From positions 1 through 48,953 of the forward strand of contig NZ_LTAX01000024.1 in the NCBI RefSeq assembly GCF_001639745.1: a stretch of DNA of 48,953 nt, given 5' to 3'. Shown piece by piece: positions 36,989 through 48,877 of the stretch. A program made the translations under genes and the position numbers. The stretch is from Marinomonas gallaica (lineage in GTDB: Bacteria; Pseudomonadota; Gammaproteobacteria; Pseudomonadales; Marinomonadaceae). The notes under the pieces were generated by a model that saw nothing but the letters and a program-made list of their open reading frames with translations, searched no databases and was not told the origin of the DNA. Position 1 is the stretch's first letter. Every line of letters begins with the position of its first letter.

Positions 36989-37684
36989 TCAGTCGGGAAC
37001 ATCATGGGTCTGTCGCTGTTTCCAATCCCCGAAAAGCTGAGTCACCTTATCGCCGACAAAGTCTAAAACAACTGGATGCCCATAGTGCATACTTAATCGC
37101 TTAATATCGCAAAATTTTATGACATTTAGATGAAAAGCGGCATGCCTAATCGACGCGCCGTGTCCCACAATCAATTTAATGCTGCGGTTACTAGATGCCA
37201 CAGTCCCATCTGTTTGCCATGTCATAATATGTTTGGCGACTCTCTGACCAGCTTGCAACAAAGACTCTGCTCCGTCAAATGGCAAACAATAATGGCTATC
37301 AGATTTCCAACCTTTTGGCGCTACATCAAAACGAGGATCAAGTTCTAAAATACGCTCAATCTCTTCAAGAGGAAGATTCGCTACCGCGCCAACGCTGCGT
37401 TCACACAACTCAGAGTGACACACCACCTGGGGCGTATTGTTGAAAAACTGTCCTAGCTCTTCGACATAAATACGAGCTGTTTGCCACGCACGCAATAAAG
37501 AAGAGGCATCCACGATAGAGTCCAATGTGTACCCTGATTCACTTAACCATTCGCCAAACAGGCGCGCCTGCCGACGCACCTCATACTCACCTTCCACAGT
37601 CAAGGCATAGGGCTGCATCGCACTGGGAGTGTTTTTTAACTGATGGTAGGCGCCATGGCGTATCAGAGCACAAACCTTACTCAT
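36989..37684 (-). CDS. histidine phosphatase (SixA/phosphoglycerate-mutase fold)
   Basis: This 231-residue protein has the nucleophile motif LIRHGAYHQ at the N-terminus, a second block ASSLLRAWQTARI, and VGHGASIRHAAF with the second catalytic His. A Glu in ELCERSVG supplies the general acid. It resembles phosphohistidine or small-molecule phosphatases. The gene overlaps the HprK-like kinase gene by 4 bases, which is an unusually intimate kinase-phosphatase pairing. Confidence 0.85.
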   Translation of the reverse strand: MSKVCALIRHGAYHQLKNTPSAMQPYALTVEGEYEVRRQARLFGEWLSESGYTLDSIVDASSLLRAWQTARIYVEELGQFFNNTPQVVCHSELCERSVGAVANLPLEEIERILELDPRFDVAPKGWKSDSHYCLPFDGAESLLQAGQRVAKHIMTWQTDGTVASSNRSIKLIVGHGASIRHAAFHLNVIKFCDIKRLSMHYGHPVVLDFVGDKVTQLFGDWKQRQTHDVPD

Positions 37685-38766
37685 AGTGTCTCCAATAGCT
37701 TGAACGCACGATCAAAATCGATTTTACCCGTTAAACGATAGACGTTAATCGGCGCCAAAGCTTGGCAATATTGAGATAAGGACGCCAATTCATTTAAATC
37801 TTGAGAAAACTCACCATTGCCGTCTTGAAAGAATGGCCCTGGACGCTTACGTAAGCCATCAATCTCTTCCGCTTCAGCAGACAGATCGACAGATAACAGC
37901 GCGGTCGGTTCATCTGAGTTTAGCGCCCAATCGAGCATCACAAGATTGACCAGCTCCCCCTGCAGCACAACACGACCCAAACCGTACTCATCTTCAATTT
38001 GTACATCGTATTTTTCCTCTAAACCCCACAGCTCTGACATGGGCATTTTCTTTAGCTCAGTCTGACGCTGCACAGGTAAGATATGTTTTAAGCGCGGCGC
38101 ATTTAATAGCGTACCGGGATTAACACGAGGCAGCTTAGCAATGCCCACGGCAGCAACCTTGCCGTCTTCATTTTTAAACAACAAACGATCGTTCGTTAAG
38201 AAATGGCGTGTTTCATCTTCCAAACAACGCAACATAAGCGTGGACTTACCACCACCTGAACCTGCAGCAATCGCCGTCACCTTTCCGTCACGACTGAACG
38301 CAGCGGCATGACCTAGCTCGAAGCCTTTACTTAGATAATGGTTCAAACACTGATTATTAATAAAATTAACAATCTGAGCTAACTGCTGTTCACATTCACC
38401 AACAACAGTAGGCGTTGATTGATGCTGAAGCAACGCTAAACCAGTTTTGAATTTTTTAATCCAACGACCACCTTCAGCATTCTCAAGGTAACCTTCTTTT
38501 CTACCCTGCTTACCGGCTTCACGCGGCACATCTAACCAATCATGCTCATGGCCGATGTTTTCTTGATTGATCACATAAAGTGTTTTGCCCGATTCGTCGT
38601 TTCTCGAGCTCACGTAACTCTTGTAATACAGGTCTAACTCTTCTAATAAAGTTTCAGAATTGCTTTTTACTTTGACGGACAGTTCACCAAAGCCATAGAT
38701 GCGCTGATAATCACACTGATCCTGAGCTGCAATTAATTGCGTTGGGTTAAAAAGATCCTGCAACAT
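37681..38766 (-). CDS. HprK-related kinase, type B (GAK family)
   Basis: This 361-residue protein has an HPr-kinase-like P-loop, AAGSGGGKSTLMLRCL, with the Walker A core at residues 169-176. HFLTNDRLLF follows as a Walker-B/metal block. The N-terminal 160 residues are not the HprK regulatory domain and do not match a family that I can name. No HPr or PTS genes are nearby, so its substrate is not obviously HPr. It overlaps the ATP-grasp gene by one base and the histidine-phosphatase gene by four. Confidence 0.8.
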   Translation of the reverse strand: MLQDLFNPTQLIAAQDQCDYQRIYGFGELSVKVKSNSETLLEELDLYYKSYVSSRNDESGKTLYVINQENIGHEHDWLDVPREAGKQGRKEGYLENAEGGRWIKKFKTGLALLQHQSTPTVVGECEQQLAQIVNFINNQCLNHYLSKGFELGHAAAFSRDGKVTAIAAGSGGGKSTLMLRCLEDETRHFLTNDRLLFKNEDGKVAAVGIAKLPRVNPGTLLNAPRLKHILPVQRQTELKKMPMSELWGLEEKYDVQIEDEYGLGRVVLQGELVNLVMLDWALNSDEPTALLSVDLSAEAEEIDGLRKRPGPFFQDGNGEFSQDLNELASLSQYCQALAPINVYRLTGKIDFDRAFKLLETL

Positions 38767-39668
38767 TACACCACACCTCGCTGATTAATTTGCGCCACTA
38801 CATAGTCTGCGTAAGCACCCGGCGCATCAAGCTCACACCCTTCTAAGGCCCCTTTAAAGCCGCCAAAAGCAGACACCTCGAACACAACAGGACCTTGGTC
38901 AGTCAACGCAATGTCAACTGTCGTAAAGCTTAAATCAAAACATGCCTGAGCTTTGCGGCCCAATTCAATCAATGCTTCTGTCGGTTCAAATAACTCATAA
39001 TGACCACCACTATGAATCGTAGTATTCCACGACTCTTTATTCCCCACACGCGAATAGGTACAGAAGTACTCGCCTCCTAAAAACACCATACCAAGGTCTC
39101 GTCCATCGAGCTTTACCGTTTGCTGAATGTAGTACAAGCTATTCTGCTCGCGGTATGCAGTAAGCATTTGGCGTAACTCAGCCTCATCCTGATCCGCTGT
39201 AAGCATTTCCATACCACGCGCTTTGGTTGAGTACAGAGGTTTCAAAATGACCGAGCCAAACTCATAAACGGCCGCCAACGCCTGATCTAAACTTTCTGTC
39301 ACGCGTGTTTTCGGCATTGGCACACCGCCTTGCTGCAAGGCTAATGTGCCGCTTAGTCGGTTAATCAATTTGCCAATTGCTTTCGGTGAACTGAATACTT
39401 GCACGCCCAGTTTTTCGATATGCGAAATAATAAGTATGCGGTCCTCAGCACTAGGTGCATATACTTCACTGATTTTTTTAACAATGACGCCATCTAATTG
39501 GGCCAGGTCTAAATCGCCGTGCATCAATTGATTCGTATCTAAGCGCAACTCTACGTCAGCCATGTCAATGACGGCACGAAAACCCGTTAACGCTTCCAAA
39601 CGATCCGCAAGCACTTCTGTAGACCATTTGCCTGGGATTCCTACCACCCCAATTTTGGGCTTATTCAC
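38766..39668 (-). CDS. ATP-grasp enzyme of the GAK type (RimK-like)
   Basis: This 300-residue ATP-grasp protein has the ATP-binding lysine region VILKPLYSTKARGMEML and a C-terminal metal loop VVFEVSAFGGFKGALEG. The N-terminal PKIGVVGIPGKWSTEVLADR is Rossmann-like. RimK-like enzymes join a carboxylate to an amine, so it may make a peptide or amide bond. It overlaps its neighbours by 8 bases and by 1 base. No obvious amine or acid donor gene is next to it. Confidence 0.8.
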   Translation of the reverse strand: MNKPKIGVVGIPGKWSTEVLADRLEALTGFRAVIDMADVELRLDTNQLMHGDLDLAQLDGVIVKKISEVYAPSAEDRILIISHIEKLGVQVFSSPKAIGKLINRLSGTLALQQGGVPMPKTRVTESLDQALAAVYEFGSVILKPLYSTKARGMEMLTADQDEAELRQMLTAYREQNSLYYIQQTVKLDGRDLGMVFLGGEYFCTYSRVGNKESWNTTIHSGGHYELFEPTEALIELGRKAQACFDLSFTTVDIALTDQGPVVFEVSAFGGFKGALEGCELDAPGAYADYVVAQINQRGVV

Positions 39669-41343
39669 TGTATAACTCCTTAAGTGGAAGCTTAAACTTT
39701 GCTTCTTTTTCGATAGGTAAAGTGGCCAGCATTTCTAGTAAGTAGCGAGACCTCAAATACATTCTGGTTGACAATTTTTTATCCAACACAAACCGAGTGG
39801 AGGTGGCAAATGAGCGAGCTAAACCCGCTGCCAGCCTGAGATCAAAATTGTCATCGTTATGTCGCTTTGCGAAGCACTGAGCAAATTTATATATGTCTTT
39901 GGCACAATCCATCATCACTTTACGTTTATTTTTTTCGAGTATTTGTAAACGATAGATCGAAACCATCAACACTGAAATGTCTTGTACATAGTCAAAATAG
40001 GTAGATCGATGTAAATCAATAAAGTAAATACGCTCTTCAACATCGTCGTATATTAAATTATCAACATTAAAGTCACCGTGAATCAAAACCGAAAAAGGTG
40101 AAGGCCAACGGCTTTCTTTCGCTTCAACTCTATCGACAATGTCATAAAAGCTGGGACGTACTAAACCGCAGATTCGTTGCTCAGGCGTAAAATACTCTGG
40201 GTGTACGCCAGCGCTGTCTTTGATACGCTTACGTAACTGCTGCATAAAATCCGCACGTGAATGCTCACTCGTTAAGGTCGCCTGCCACGTATCATTGAGT
40301 GTCTTAAACAGTGTTTTCAGTGCTTTTTCCAGCGCCTTCTCTTTTCCTTCACGAAGCAACGACTCCAGCGTTTTTCCAGGAATGTGTTCTATCAACAAAG
40401 CAGAGGTTTCGCCATCAGATTGGGTTTTCACCAAAACATCAGGGGCCAGTTTGGGGTTCACGTTACGCCAATTTTGAACACCTTGAACCTCTTCGTCGAT
40501 TTTAGTTCGATCCCCTTCTTTGTATACCGCCAGTACATGTTGTCCCGCCGCATTCTGATGCGATACTGAAGCGATCGCGCTGCCGGATCGCGTTAATGCT
40601 AAACGACGCACTTTGACATCATTCAGATCGTAATTGAGTTCTGAGGTAACGTGCTTAAGGTGCTTGTAGTTTTTAAGCGTTGCCACATGACCAAGATCCA
40701 CTTTTATCAATGCTTCCGCAATATCAGAGAGTTGATCCACTAATCGACGCAAACAACCATTGCATAGAATGGAAGCTTTCAATTCGACATCAAGCAAACG
40801 CCCTTTTTGGCTTAGGGTCTCCATTTGAATGTCGTCATACAAGGTTTTTAGCTTTTCTGAACGACGAGCAACTTTTATACCTGTGCGTCTAATATCTTCA
40901 GAAAAGCCGACCTTAACTAACGCAATAGTGCGATTGACTCGCTTAATAAATTTAAGGCAATTGCCACTATCAGGATGTTCAAATTGTTCGTCGAGAGAGC
41001 CCTCCTCGACAGTGTCTAACAAGCCCCGAGCGATGGCAGCCAAAGCATTCGCTAAACCGCGAACGGCGACGACTTGATTGTAGTAGGACGTCCCTAGCTT
41101 GCGACGTTCCAGCAAGCGGGCACAGTGCAGTTCTATTTTTTCACGCAGAGTTTGGACATAACCGCGACGAGCACGAATACTGGTTAAGACATCAGGGGAG
41201 CCTGTTTTAAAAAGTAGCTCTGTGTACACACCGTGCTTTTCTATTTCACTTAATAAAAAAGTTAGGTCATCTTTGATAATGCTAAGTGGGGCCGAAGCTG
41301 ACATAAAGTCTCTAAAATTAAATATTTGAACTACACCCTGCAT
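39661..41343 (-). CDS. APH-type phosphotransferase with an extra N-terminal helical domain
   Basis: This is the first gene of the operon. The C-terminal 300 residues of 560 are aminoglycoside-phosphotransferase-like: IEHIPGKTLE, HGDFNVDN (422-429) with the catalytic Asp, and IDLHRS (442-447) with the metal-binding Asp. The N-terminal 250 residues are strongly helical, contain CNGC at 194-197, and match nothing that I recognise. The kinase half resembles the small-molecule and Fam20C-like APH enzymes rather than resistance genes. No resistance role is suggested, and its substrate is unknown. It overlaps the ATP-grasp gene by 8 bases, and AAGG lies 8 bases upstream of the ATG. Confidence 0.75.
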   Translation of the reverse strand: MQGVVQIFNFRDFMSASAPLSIIKDDLTFLLSEIEKHGVYTELLFKTGSPDVLTSIRARRGYVQTLREKIELHCARLLERRKLGTSYYNQVVAVRGLANALAAIARGLLDTVEEGSLDEQFEHPDSGNCLKFIKRVNRTIALVKVGFSEDIRRTGIKVARRSEKLKTLYDDIQMETLSQKGRLLDVELKASILCNGCLRRLVDQLSDIAEALIKVDLGHVATLKNYKHLKHVTSELNYDLNDVKVRRLALTRSGSAIASVSHQNAAGQHVLAVYKEGDRTKIDEEVQGVQNWRNVNPKLAPDVLVKTQSDGETSALLIEHIPGKTLESLLREGKEKALEKALKTLFKTLNDTWQATLTSEHSRADFMQQLRKRIKDSAGVHPEYFTPEQRICGLVRPSFYDIVDRVEAKESRWPSPFSVLIHGDFNVDNLIYDDVEERIYFIDLHRSTYFDYVQDISVLMVSIYRLQILEKNKRKVMMDCAKDIYKFAQCFAKRHNDDNFDLRLAAGLARSFATSTRFVLDKKLSTRMYLRSRYLLEMLATLPIEKEAKFKLPLKELYSE

Positions 41344-41758
41344 TAGAGCCTTTAGACGTTACAGTATTATTAAAACAGTAACAATATTAATACTTTAGGC
41401 TCACTACAGGCGCACAGACAAGCTCTTAAATTGGGCACTCTTACCCCCTCGAACTTTTGTAGCTTTAAATAGCCGACACTTAATTGATGCCTGACCATTT
41501 GTTGCATACATCACCTTCTGTAACAAAATGTAAACAAGGTAAGTCAATAAATTTATCGACCACTCACAAATCCAATTTATTGTTATATATCGTAAAATGA
41601 ACTATTAATTTTAGACACAATCAATAATATGTAGCATAACGTTACAGATACGCTCAAGCCCTAATCACTTTAACGGTGATCACATAAATTAGCGAACTTC
41701 GTGCAGGTCTCTCTTACTAAGTGCACATTGCTCAAATACGCTATGAGGTCTATCAACT
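41344..41758. other. divergent intergenic region of the GAK operon and the chemoreceptor
   Basis: This 415-base AT-rich gap holds no gene that I can see. It must carry the promoter of the six-gene minus-strand operon and that of the plus-strand chemoreceptor gene. No clear operator, hairpin or repeat stood out. Confidence 0.5.
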
Positions 41759-43063
41759 ATGTTTTTTCAAGGTAACAAATTACGCTCCCGCGTTGCAGAG
41801 CAAGAAAAAGAGCTAACCGCATTTCACAACGTGCAAAAAGACTTACGTGAAGCAATGCTGTACTTTTCTATTGACCGTAAAGGTCAGTTTTTAGAAGCCA
41901 ATTCAAGCTTTCTAGAATCATTCGGTTGTCGCTTTGATGAGCTTAGCACCCTTCAAAAACATATATCACCTAAGGCAATAGACAAAGAGCATACGCGCGC
42001 AATGCTGGAAGCCTTTAAAGCAGGCAACCACTGGCATGGCGCCATTCAATTAGTCAGTCAAAATGGCAATGAACACTGGTATCGAGTCATTATGCAGCCC
42101 TTGTCGACAGCGGAAGGAGAAAAAATTGAAGTCTTCTGCTCCGAGCTCACGCGAACCATTTCTCACTCTCGCCAACAGCAAGACATGCTTGCAGCACTTG
42201 ATCGTTCACAAGCTGTCATTGAGTTTAGTTTGGATGGCATCATCCTAGATGCAAATAATAACTTTTTGAAAGGAATGGGCTACAGTAAGAGTCAAATCAT
42301 CGGCCAACATCACCGCATTTTTTGCCCATCAACTGAAGTTGATACAGACGAATACCGTAACTTCTGGCGCCGTTTAAGCTCTGGAGAGTTCTTTTCGGGG
42401 CGCTTTCGTCGCGTAGATAGAAATGGAAACGATGTTTGGCTTGAGGCCACCTATAACCCAATCCATGATGAAACAGGTGAGCTATACAAAGTTGTTAAAT
42501 TTGCTTCCGTTGTAACAGACCAAGTGAACCGTGAAACAGCGATTGCAGAAGCCTCCGAAGTGGCTTACAACGTATCTCAAGAAACAGATGCTAACACTTC
42601 AAAAGGCATTCAAGTTATTAATGACACTATCAATACAATGGAAGAGCTATCCAATCGAATGAACAATGCCAGCAACGGTATTGTAGAATTAGACTCGCAA
42701 TCCCAAAAAGTGTCTGACCTTGTGGAGAGCATTCGTGGCATTGCTGATCAAACCAACCTCTTAGCACTTAACGCCGCCATAGAAGCCGCTCGGGCAGGCG
42801 AGCAAGGCCGAGGATTTGCAGTCGTCGCAGACGAGGTGCGTCAACTGGCCTCTCGAACGAGCATCGCCACAGAAGAGATTATTAACGTCGTATCAGAAAA
42901 CAAAAAACTAACGGAACAGGCCGTCAACCTCATCAAAGAAAGCCTAACTAAAGTGAATGAAGCACATACACTATCAAGTGAAGCTGGCGATGTTATTAAA
43001 GACATACAACAAGGTGCGCAGGAAGTCGTTAACGCTGTTAATCAATTTAAACGCAACCTTTAG
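41759..43063 (+). CDS. soluble PAS-PAS methyl-accepting chemotaxis protein
   Basis: This 434-residue protein has no membrane segments. Two PAS domains (about 30-130 and 145-255) precede an MCP signalling domain. Its hairpin tip, [20 protein letters not shown], is well conserved, so it should couple to CheA/CheW. The second PAS has [21 protein letters not shown] and a heme- or flavin-type surround, so redox or oxygen sensing is plausible. It has no C-terminal CheR pentapeptide. A GAGGT lies before the ATG. Confidence 0.88.
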   Translation: MFFQGNKLRSRVAEQEKELTAFHNVQKDLREAMLYFSIDRKGQFLEANSSFLESFGCRFDELSTLQKHISPKAIDKEHTRAMLEAFKAGNHWHGAIQLVSQNGNEHWYRVIMQPLSTAEGEKIEVFCSELTRTISHSRQQQDMLAALDRSQAVIEFSLDGIILDANNNFLKGMGYSKSQIIGQHHRIFCPSTEVDTDEYRNFWRRLSSGEFFSGRFRRVDRNGNDVWLEATYNPIHDETGELYKVVKFASVVTDQVNRETAIAEASEVAYNVSQETDANTSKGIQVINDTINTMEELSNRMNNASNGIVELDSQSQKVSDLVESIRGIADQTNLLALNAAIEAARAGEQGRGFAVVADEVRQLASRTSIATEEIINVVSENKKLTEQAVNLIKESLTKVNEAHTLSSEAGDVIKDIQQGAQEVVNAVNQFKRNL

Positions 43064-43084
43064 TGAACCATACCCTTATTTGAA

Positions 43085-43621
43085 TTATTCGGCCGTATCG
43101 GGCCATAATCGACGCTGCGCGCGACCGCCGTCACGAAAACCGTGGCAGGTATTACGCACAGCGCTACGCTCTTCTGAACCTGAGGCATAATTAGGTTCGA
43201 AATTTAACTTATATCCCCGTACTGTTTGCAATGCTGCTGTAGCTAAAGCAGGTAGCATTTCAGTCAGATGAGTGCAACTTGTAGTTCGCCCCAATACCTC
43301 CTTTGCCTCTGTCATCCAGCCTTTTTTAATTTGCAGGCCAATGAGCCTCTCATACTGCGGCGCTGCACCGGAGCAGTCTAGATAAGGAGTGTCATGCATT
43401 TGCGCTCGTACATCACAAATAGTAAACGTGTCATCAAAGACTAATGTCAAAATCATTTGATGCAAGTACTCACCCACCTCGATAACACCACGATCATCGA
43501 GTGAAAATGGATATCCTTTGGTATCCTGCAGCACACCTTCGACTTCCCATAAATCATCTTCTCGTTTGAAGCCATTTATGGAGATGTTACGAGTATGCAG
43601 TGGCGTACGTTTTACGATCAT
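43085..43621 (-). CDS. DUF2889 domain protein
   Basis: This 178-residue soluble protein is of unassigned function. The early block MIVKRTPLHTRNISINGFKR, the central DWEVEGVLQDTKGY-like stretch and CSGAAPQYERLIG fit DUF2889. I start at ATG 43621, since the frame upstream is non-coding in character, although no strong ribosome-binding site precedes it. It stands alone and convergent with the chemoreceptor gene. Confidence 0.7.
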   Translation of the reverse strand: MIVKRTPLHTRNISINGFKREDDLWEVEGVLQDTKGYPFSLDDRGVIEVGEYLHQMILTLVFDDTFTICDVRAQMHDTPYLDCSGAAPQYERLIGLQIKKGWMTEAKEVLGRTTSCTHLTEMLPALATAALQTVRGYKLNFEPNYASGSEERSAVRNTCHGFRDGGRAQRRLWPDTAE

Positions 43622-43696
43622 GAGACAAATCCAATTAATTACATAACAAAAATGCGTAGGGACAATGTTATCGACTTTCAGCAAGCATTCAACATT

Positions 43697-43731
43697 AAAA
43701 AAGCGCCTTAGCCAGAGACTAAGACGCTTTT
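43697..43731 (-). terminator. terminator of katG
   Basis: A 12- to 13-bp stem (43697-43711 with 43719-43731, one C-A mismatch) has a 7-base loop and a T run on the minus strand. It lies about 40 bases after the katG stop. It could partly act on both strands. Confidence 0.8.
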
Positions 43732-43770
43732 GTTTAAGTTATGAACAACTATGCACTCATTCTATACGTA

Positions 43771-46005
<2,235 letters not shown>

Positions 46006-46231
46006 TCACCCGACTAATTAAGGATAGATGAACAAGTGCTGCGTTGCGCTGTAACATTTAAGATCTCTATTTTTGATACTGGACCGTTAAAGTAGGTTTA
46101 ACAATATGCCTTTTCAGTCAATATAGAAAATATCATTTACCGATCAATCTAATAGTAATTTTAAATAATGAAACTAAGCTTCCACCTAAATCTTTGAATC
46201 AATACAACCTAGCATTTTATTTAGAGCAAAA

Positions 46232-46254
46232 AATAGCCCTTATTTAGGGCTATT
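46232..46254 (-). terminator. terminator overlapping the MscS stop codon
   Basis: A 9-bp perfect stem (AATAGCCCT/AGGGCTATT) encloses a 5-base loop containing the stop codon of the MscS-type gene. It is followed on the minus strand by TTTTTT. The stop at 46240-46242 lies inside the hairpin. Confidence 0.8.
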
Positions 46255-47088
46255 CTCATTGAATTCGTTATTTTTAATAATGTGCAAATCGCGCTGAGGG
46301 AAAGGAATCGTGAGGCCAGCCGCCTCAATACGAGGTTTAACTTGCTTCTGGAGCGCCCAGTAGGTATCCCAAAACTTGTCGGGAGTGGTCCAAGCTCGAA
46401 GCTGAAGGTTCACCGAGCTATCTGCTAACATATGTACAATCACTTGCGGGGCTGGGTCTTTCATAATGACATTAAATTCAGAGGCGAGCTCAAGCAACAC
46501 TTTCATACCAACATCTATGGAATCTTTGTAAGAAATCCCAACGGTCACTTCTAATCGACGCTTGCTGTTTCGACTGTAATTACGAATGGTCGCATTCCAA
46601 ACATTGCTGTTGGGGCTTGATATATATAGGCCATCCGCCGTCTCAAACTCTGAAGTAAACAGGCCTATAAACGAAACTGTCCCCATATAGCCATTGAATT
46701 CAACATATTCGCCCTTCTTAATGGGTTTGAGAAATAAGATCATAATACCAGCAGCAATATTACTCAGGGTATCTTTTAACGCTAAGCCAACAGCTAACCC
46801 CGCAGCACCAACTAAAGCAACTAGACTGGCTGTATTTACCCCAAACAAATCCAGAATAATCACCAAGCCAATCAAATACACAGCATAGGCTGCTATTTTC
46901 GATAACAGCTGAGCAATTATTTCATCATTCTGACTTAAACGGGCTACTCCAGCGTATACCCCTCTTCTTGCCAGTTTAGAAACAAAAGTTGCCATTACAA
47001 CCACTAAGCAAGCCAACACTACATTTTTGGCCATCAGAAAAATCTGCTCTTCATACGTGGAGTAAAACGCCAGTAGCGTGTCCATCAT
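46240..47088 (-). CDS. small-conductance mechanosensitive channel, MscS family
   Basis: This 282-residue protein opens when the membrane is stretched, protecting against osmotic downshock. Three membrane helices are visible at about 18-36, 60-82 and 88-112. The pore helix GLALKDTLSNIAAGIMILF has the Gly/Ala pattern of MscS, and the beta-domain with KKGEYVEFNGYMGTV follows. Two successive ATGs (47088, 47085) compete. GAGGAG lies closer to ideal spacing for the second. The short length and missing extra N-terminal helices make it an MscS proper, not MscK. Confidence 0.88.
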   Translation of the reverse strand: MMDTLLAFYSTYEEQIFLMAKNVVLACLVVVMATFVSKLARRGVYAGVARLSQNDEIIAQLLSKIAAYAVYLIGLVIILDLFGVNTASLVALVGAAGLAVGLALKDTLSNIAAGIMILFLKPIKKGEYVEFNGYMGTVSFIGLFTSEFETADGLYISSPNSNVWNATIRNYSRNSKRRLEVTVGISYKDSIDVGMKVLLELASEFNVIMKDPAPQVIVHMLADSSVNLQLRAWTTPDKFWDTYWALQKQVKPRIEAAGLTIPFPQRDLHIIKNNEFNENSPK

Positions 47089-47578
47089 GCTCTCCTCAAC
47101 GGCACGTTAATACAATGCATAAATTTTCTGTCATTTTATGCAAACGTTAGCTATCGGACTAGTTATTTCATAACCGAGAAACTGCTAACTAAACTTACAA
47201 TTCATATGCATGAAACATCTTACAGAGATTCTAGTGAGATCCGATAACAAGAACTCGCAACAAGAGCCAATTCTTGAGCTATAATAACGTAATTAAAGCA
47301 TGCGAGCAGGCATCCCCAAATGGACACCGTGAACAATTACGCTCACACTCAATCTGTACCATGACTATTTTTGGCCAGTTCTAACGTAGACCATTGTGTT
47401 GATTCAATGCAAAGATCATGAAATAGTTAGGCGATTCCTTTATTTAACAATATTATGTATTACCAATAGATGTAGAGTACGTGTTCGTACTAGCTTAATT
47501 TAAAGCTCTGCAATAACGCCCCACGCATGCGGCCAACCTTTAATTCACAATGTTTCAAATGAGAATTCATAAAACTAA
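47089..47578. other. 490-base intergenic region
   Basis: I see no gene, tRNA, strong hairpin or repeat. The open minus-strand frame at 47490-47762 overlaps the next gene and reads as a shadow. A start-proximal promoter for the plus-strand hypothetical gene is expected here. Confidence 0.5.
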
Positions 47579-47983
47579 ATGAACGAATTAACACACATTC
47601 TAAAATCTTTAGCTTACAGCTTGACCGTCGTACAAACCTCATCCAAATGTGTCGCATCAATAGCAAAAAGACATGACTTACGCCCCGAACTTGAACGTTT
47701 GCAAAAGGGGTTAAAGCGTCACCGCTCCAGCGGGTATGACCTAGAAACCAAAAAAGTACCAACGGAAAGCACGCTACTTAATCTACTCGATCGCATTCGC
47801 GTTAGTGAAATCAAACTCACAGACCTTCAAAAGCAATGCGGCATGCTAACGGTCTTAGAAAAGAACTCCTTACTCGACCTCATTACACATATCCTTAACG
47901 AAATGGATAATCGAGCTCGAGCAGCCAAAGAGATTTTAAGCGAGATGTCAAAGAAGGGGATCAACTTAGAAGATTTAAGTTAA
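47579..47983 (+). CDS. hypothetical helical protein
   Basis: This 134-residue protein is nearly all helix, with Leu/Lys/Glu-rich segments and an amphipathic run from about 75 to 125. There is no signal peptide, cysteine motif or catalytic signature, and I do not recognise the family. It could act by coiled-coil contact. GAGAA lies upstream of the ATG. It ends 44 bases before the convergent hypothetical gene. Confidence 0.55.
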   Translation: MNELTHILKSLAYSLTVVQTSSKCVASIAKRHDLRPELERLQKGLKRHRSSGYDLETKKVPTESTLLNLLDRIRVSEIKLTDLQKQCGMLTVLEKNSLLDLITHILNEMDNRARAAKEILSEMSKKGINLEDLS

Positions 47984-48026
47984 TTTAAGAGAACTGTACT
48001 TATAACTGTAACGTCTTTGTTTACTG

Positions 48027-48698
48027 CTATTTTCGGCGACTCTGAAAGTCGGCCAGAGAAACAATTTTATCCGATTTCTGAGCATCACTCACTTTACTAT
48101 CACCTTCAAAAGAATGATTGGACGCTCGATTAAGCAAGCCAGTAGCATCATCTAACAATCTCAGCATTAGTTTCTTTGGCCAAACAACTTCTTTTTTGGC
48201 CTGCAAGTTAAACGGGATATCACTGAGCACCCGACTCGCCTGAGCTGCCTCTAGTTTTTCAATAGAAGTACTGTCATCCCAGAGCATACGCTCAATGCAT
48301 GCCTTCGCCTGATTTAATGCCATCTGCATGACATCTTTGTTTTCAGCATCGACCACGAATGGCTGAAGCAGCCTTTTTGCCGTTTCAATTTGCTCTTCAT
48401 TTGCCCCAATTTCTACTAAAGCAGCAACAAATGCACTAGCAAAATGGTCTTCCAACTCAGCAAAGTGCGCTTTCACCAAACAAGGCATAAAAACAGGAAA
48501 GCGTGTTGCTTCATGGATAATGACGACACAATTACGTCCTTTTAAAACGAACATACTGCCATACCAACCACTCAAGGGATTCAAAGCCTCTAGCATCTGC
48601 GCCGAATTTGCTCGGCTTTTATTAGATGCTGAAAAATACCCCTTACCATCAACAGGGAGCTTGGGCAGTAATTTACTAGTACAGTGAAGTCTGATCAT
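48027..48698 (-). CDS. DUF6933-domain hypothetical protein
   Basis: This 223-residue protein has a start MIRLHCTSKLLPKLPV and a block GWYGSMFVLKGRNCVVIIHEATRFPVFMP like DUF6933, a family of unknown function found in many bacteria. The C-terminal part is charged and probably disordered. It sits alone near the initiator tRNA gene, and nothing in the neighbourhood gives a function. Confidence 0.6.
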   Translation of the reverse strand: MIRLHCTSKLLPKLPVDGKGYFSASNKSRANSAQMLEALNPLSGWYGSMFVLKGRNCVVIIHEATRFPVFMPCLVKAHFAELEDHFASAFVAALVEIGANEEQIETAKRLLQPFVVDAENKDVMQMALNQAKACIERMLWDDSTSIEKLEAAQASRVLSDIPFNLQAKKEVVWPKKLMLRLLDDATGLLNRASNHSFEGDSKVSDAQKSDKIVSLADFQSRRK

Positions 48699-48877
48699 AA
48701 GATGGCTTAGTCAAAAATAATGAAGCCACGATAGTAACAGTGGATCAAAGATATTTGAAAGCCAATATATCGCTAAATAAGGCATGAGAGATAAGAGTAG
48801 AAAAAGCAATGCCGAAAAGTATCTAGGATGAAGAAAATATTAGGGGATTTAGAGAAGGAAAAACAAACATATATAAT

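Noticed and set aside
39661..41343. Aminoglycoside-resistance gene
   Set aside because: The APH fold is shared by many kinases. The long helical N-terminus and GAK-type operon do not fit a resistance determinant.
41440..41490. GCCGACAC resembling a sigma-28 (flagellar) -10 element upstream of the chemoreceptor gene
   Set aside because: No TAAA -35 element sits at the required 15-base spacing, and it is too far from the ATG.
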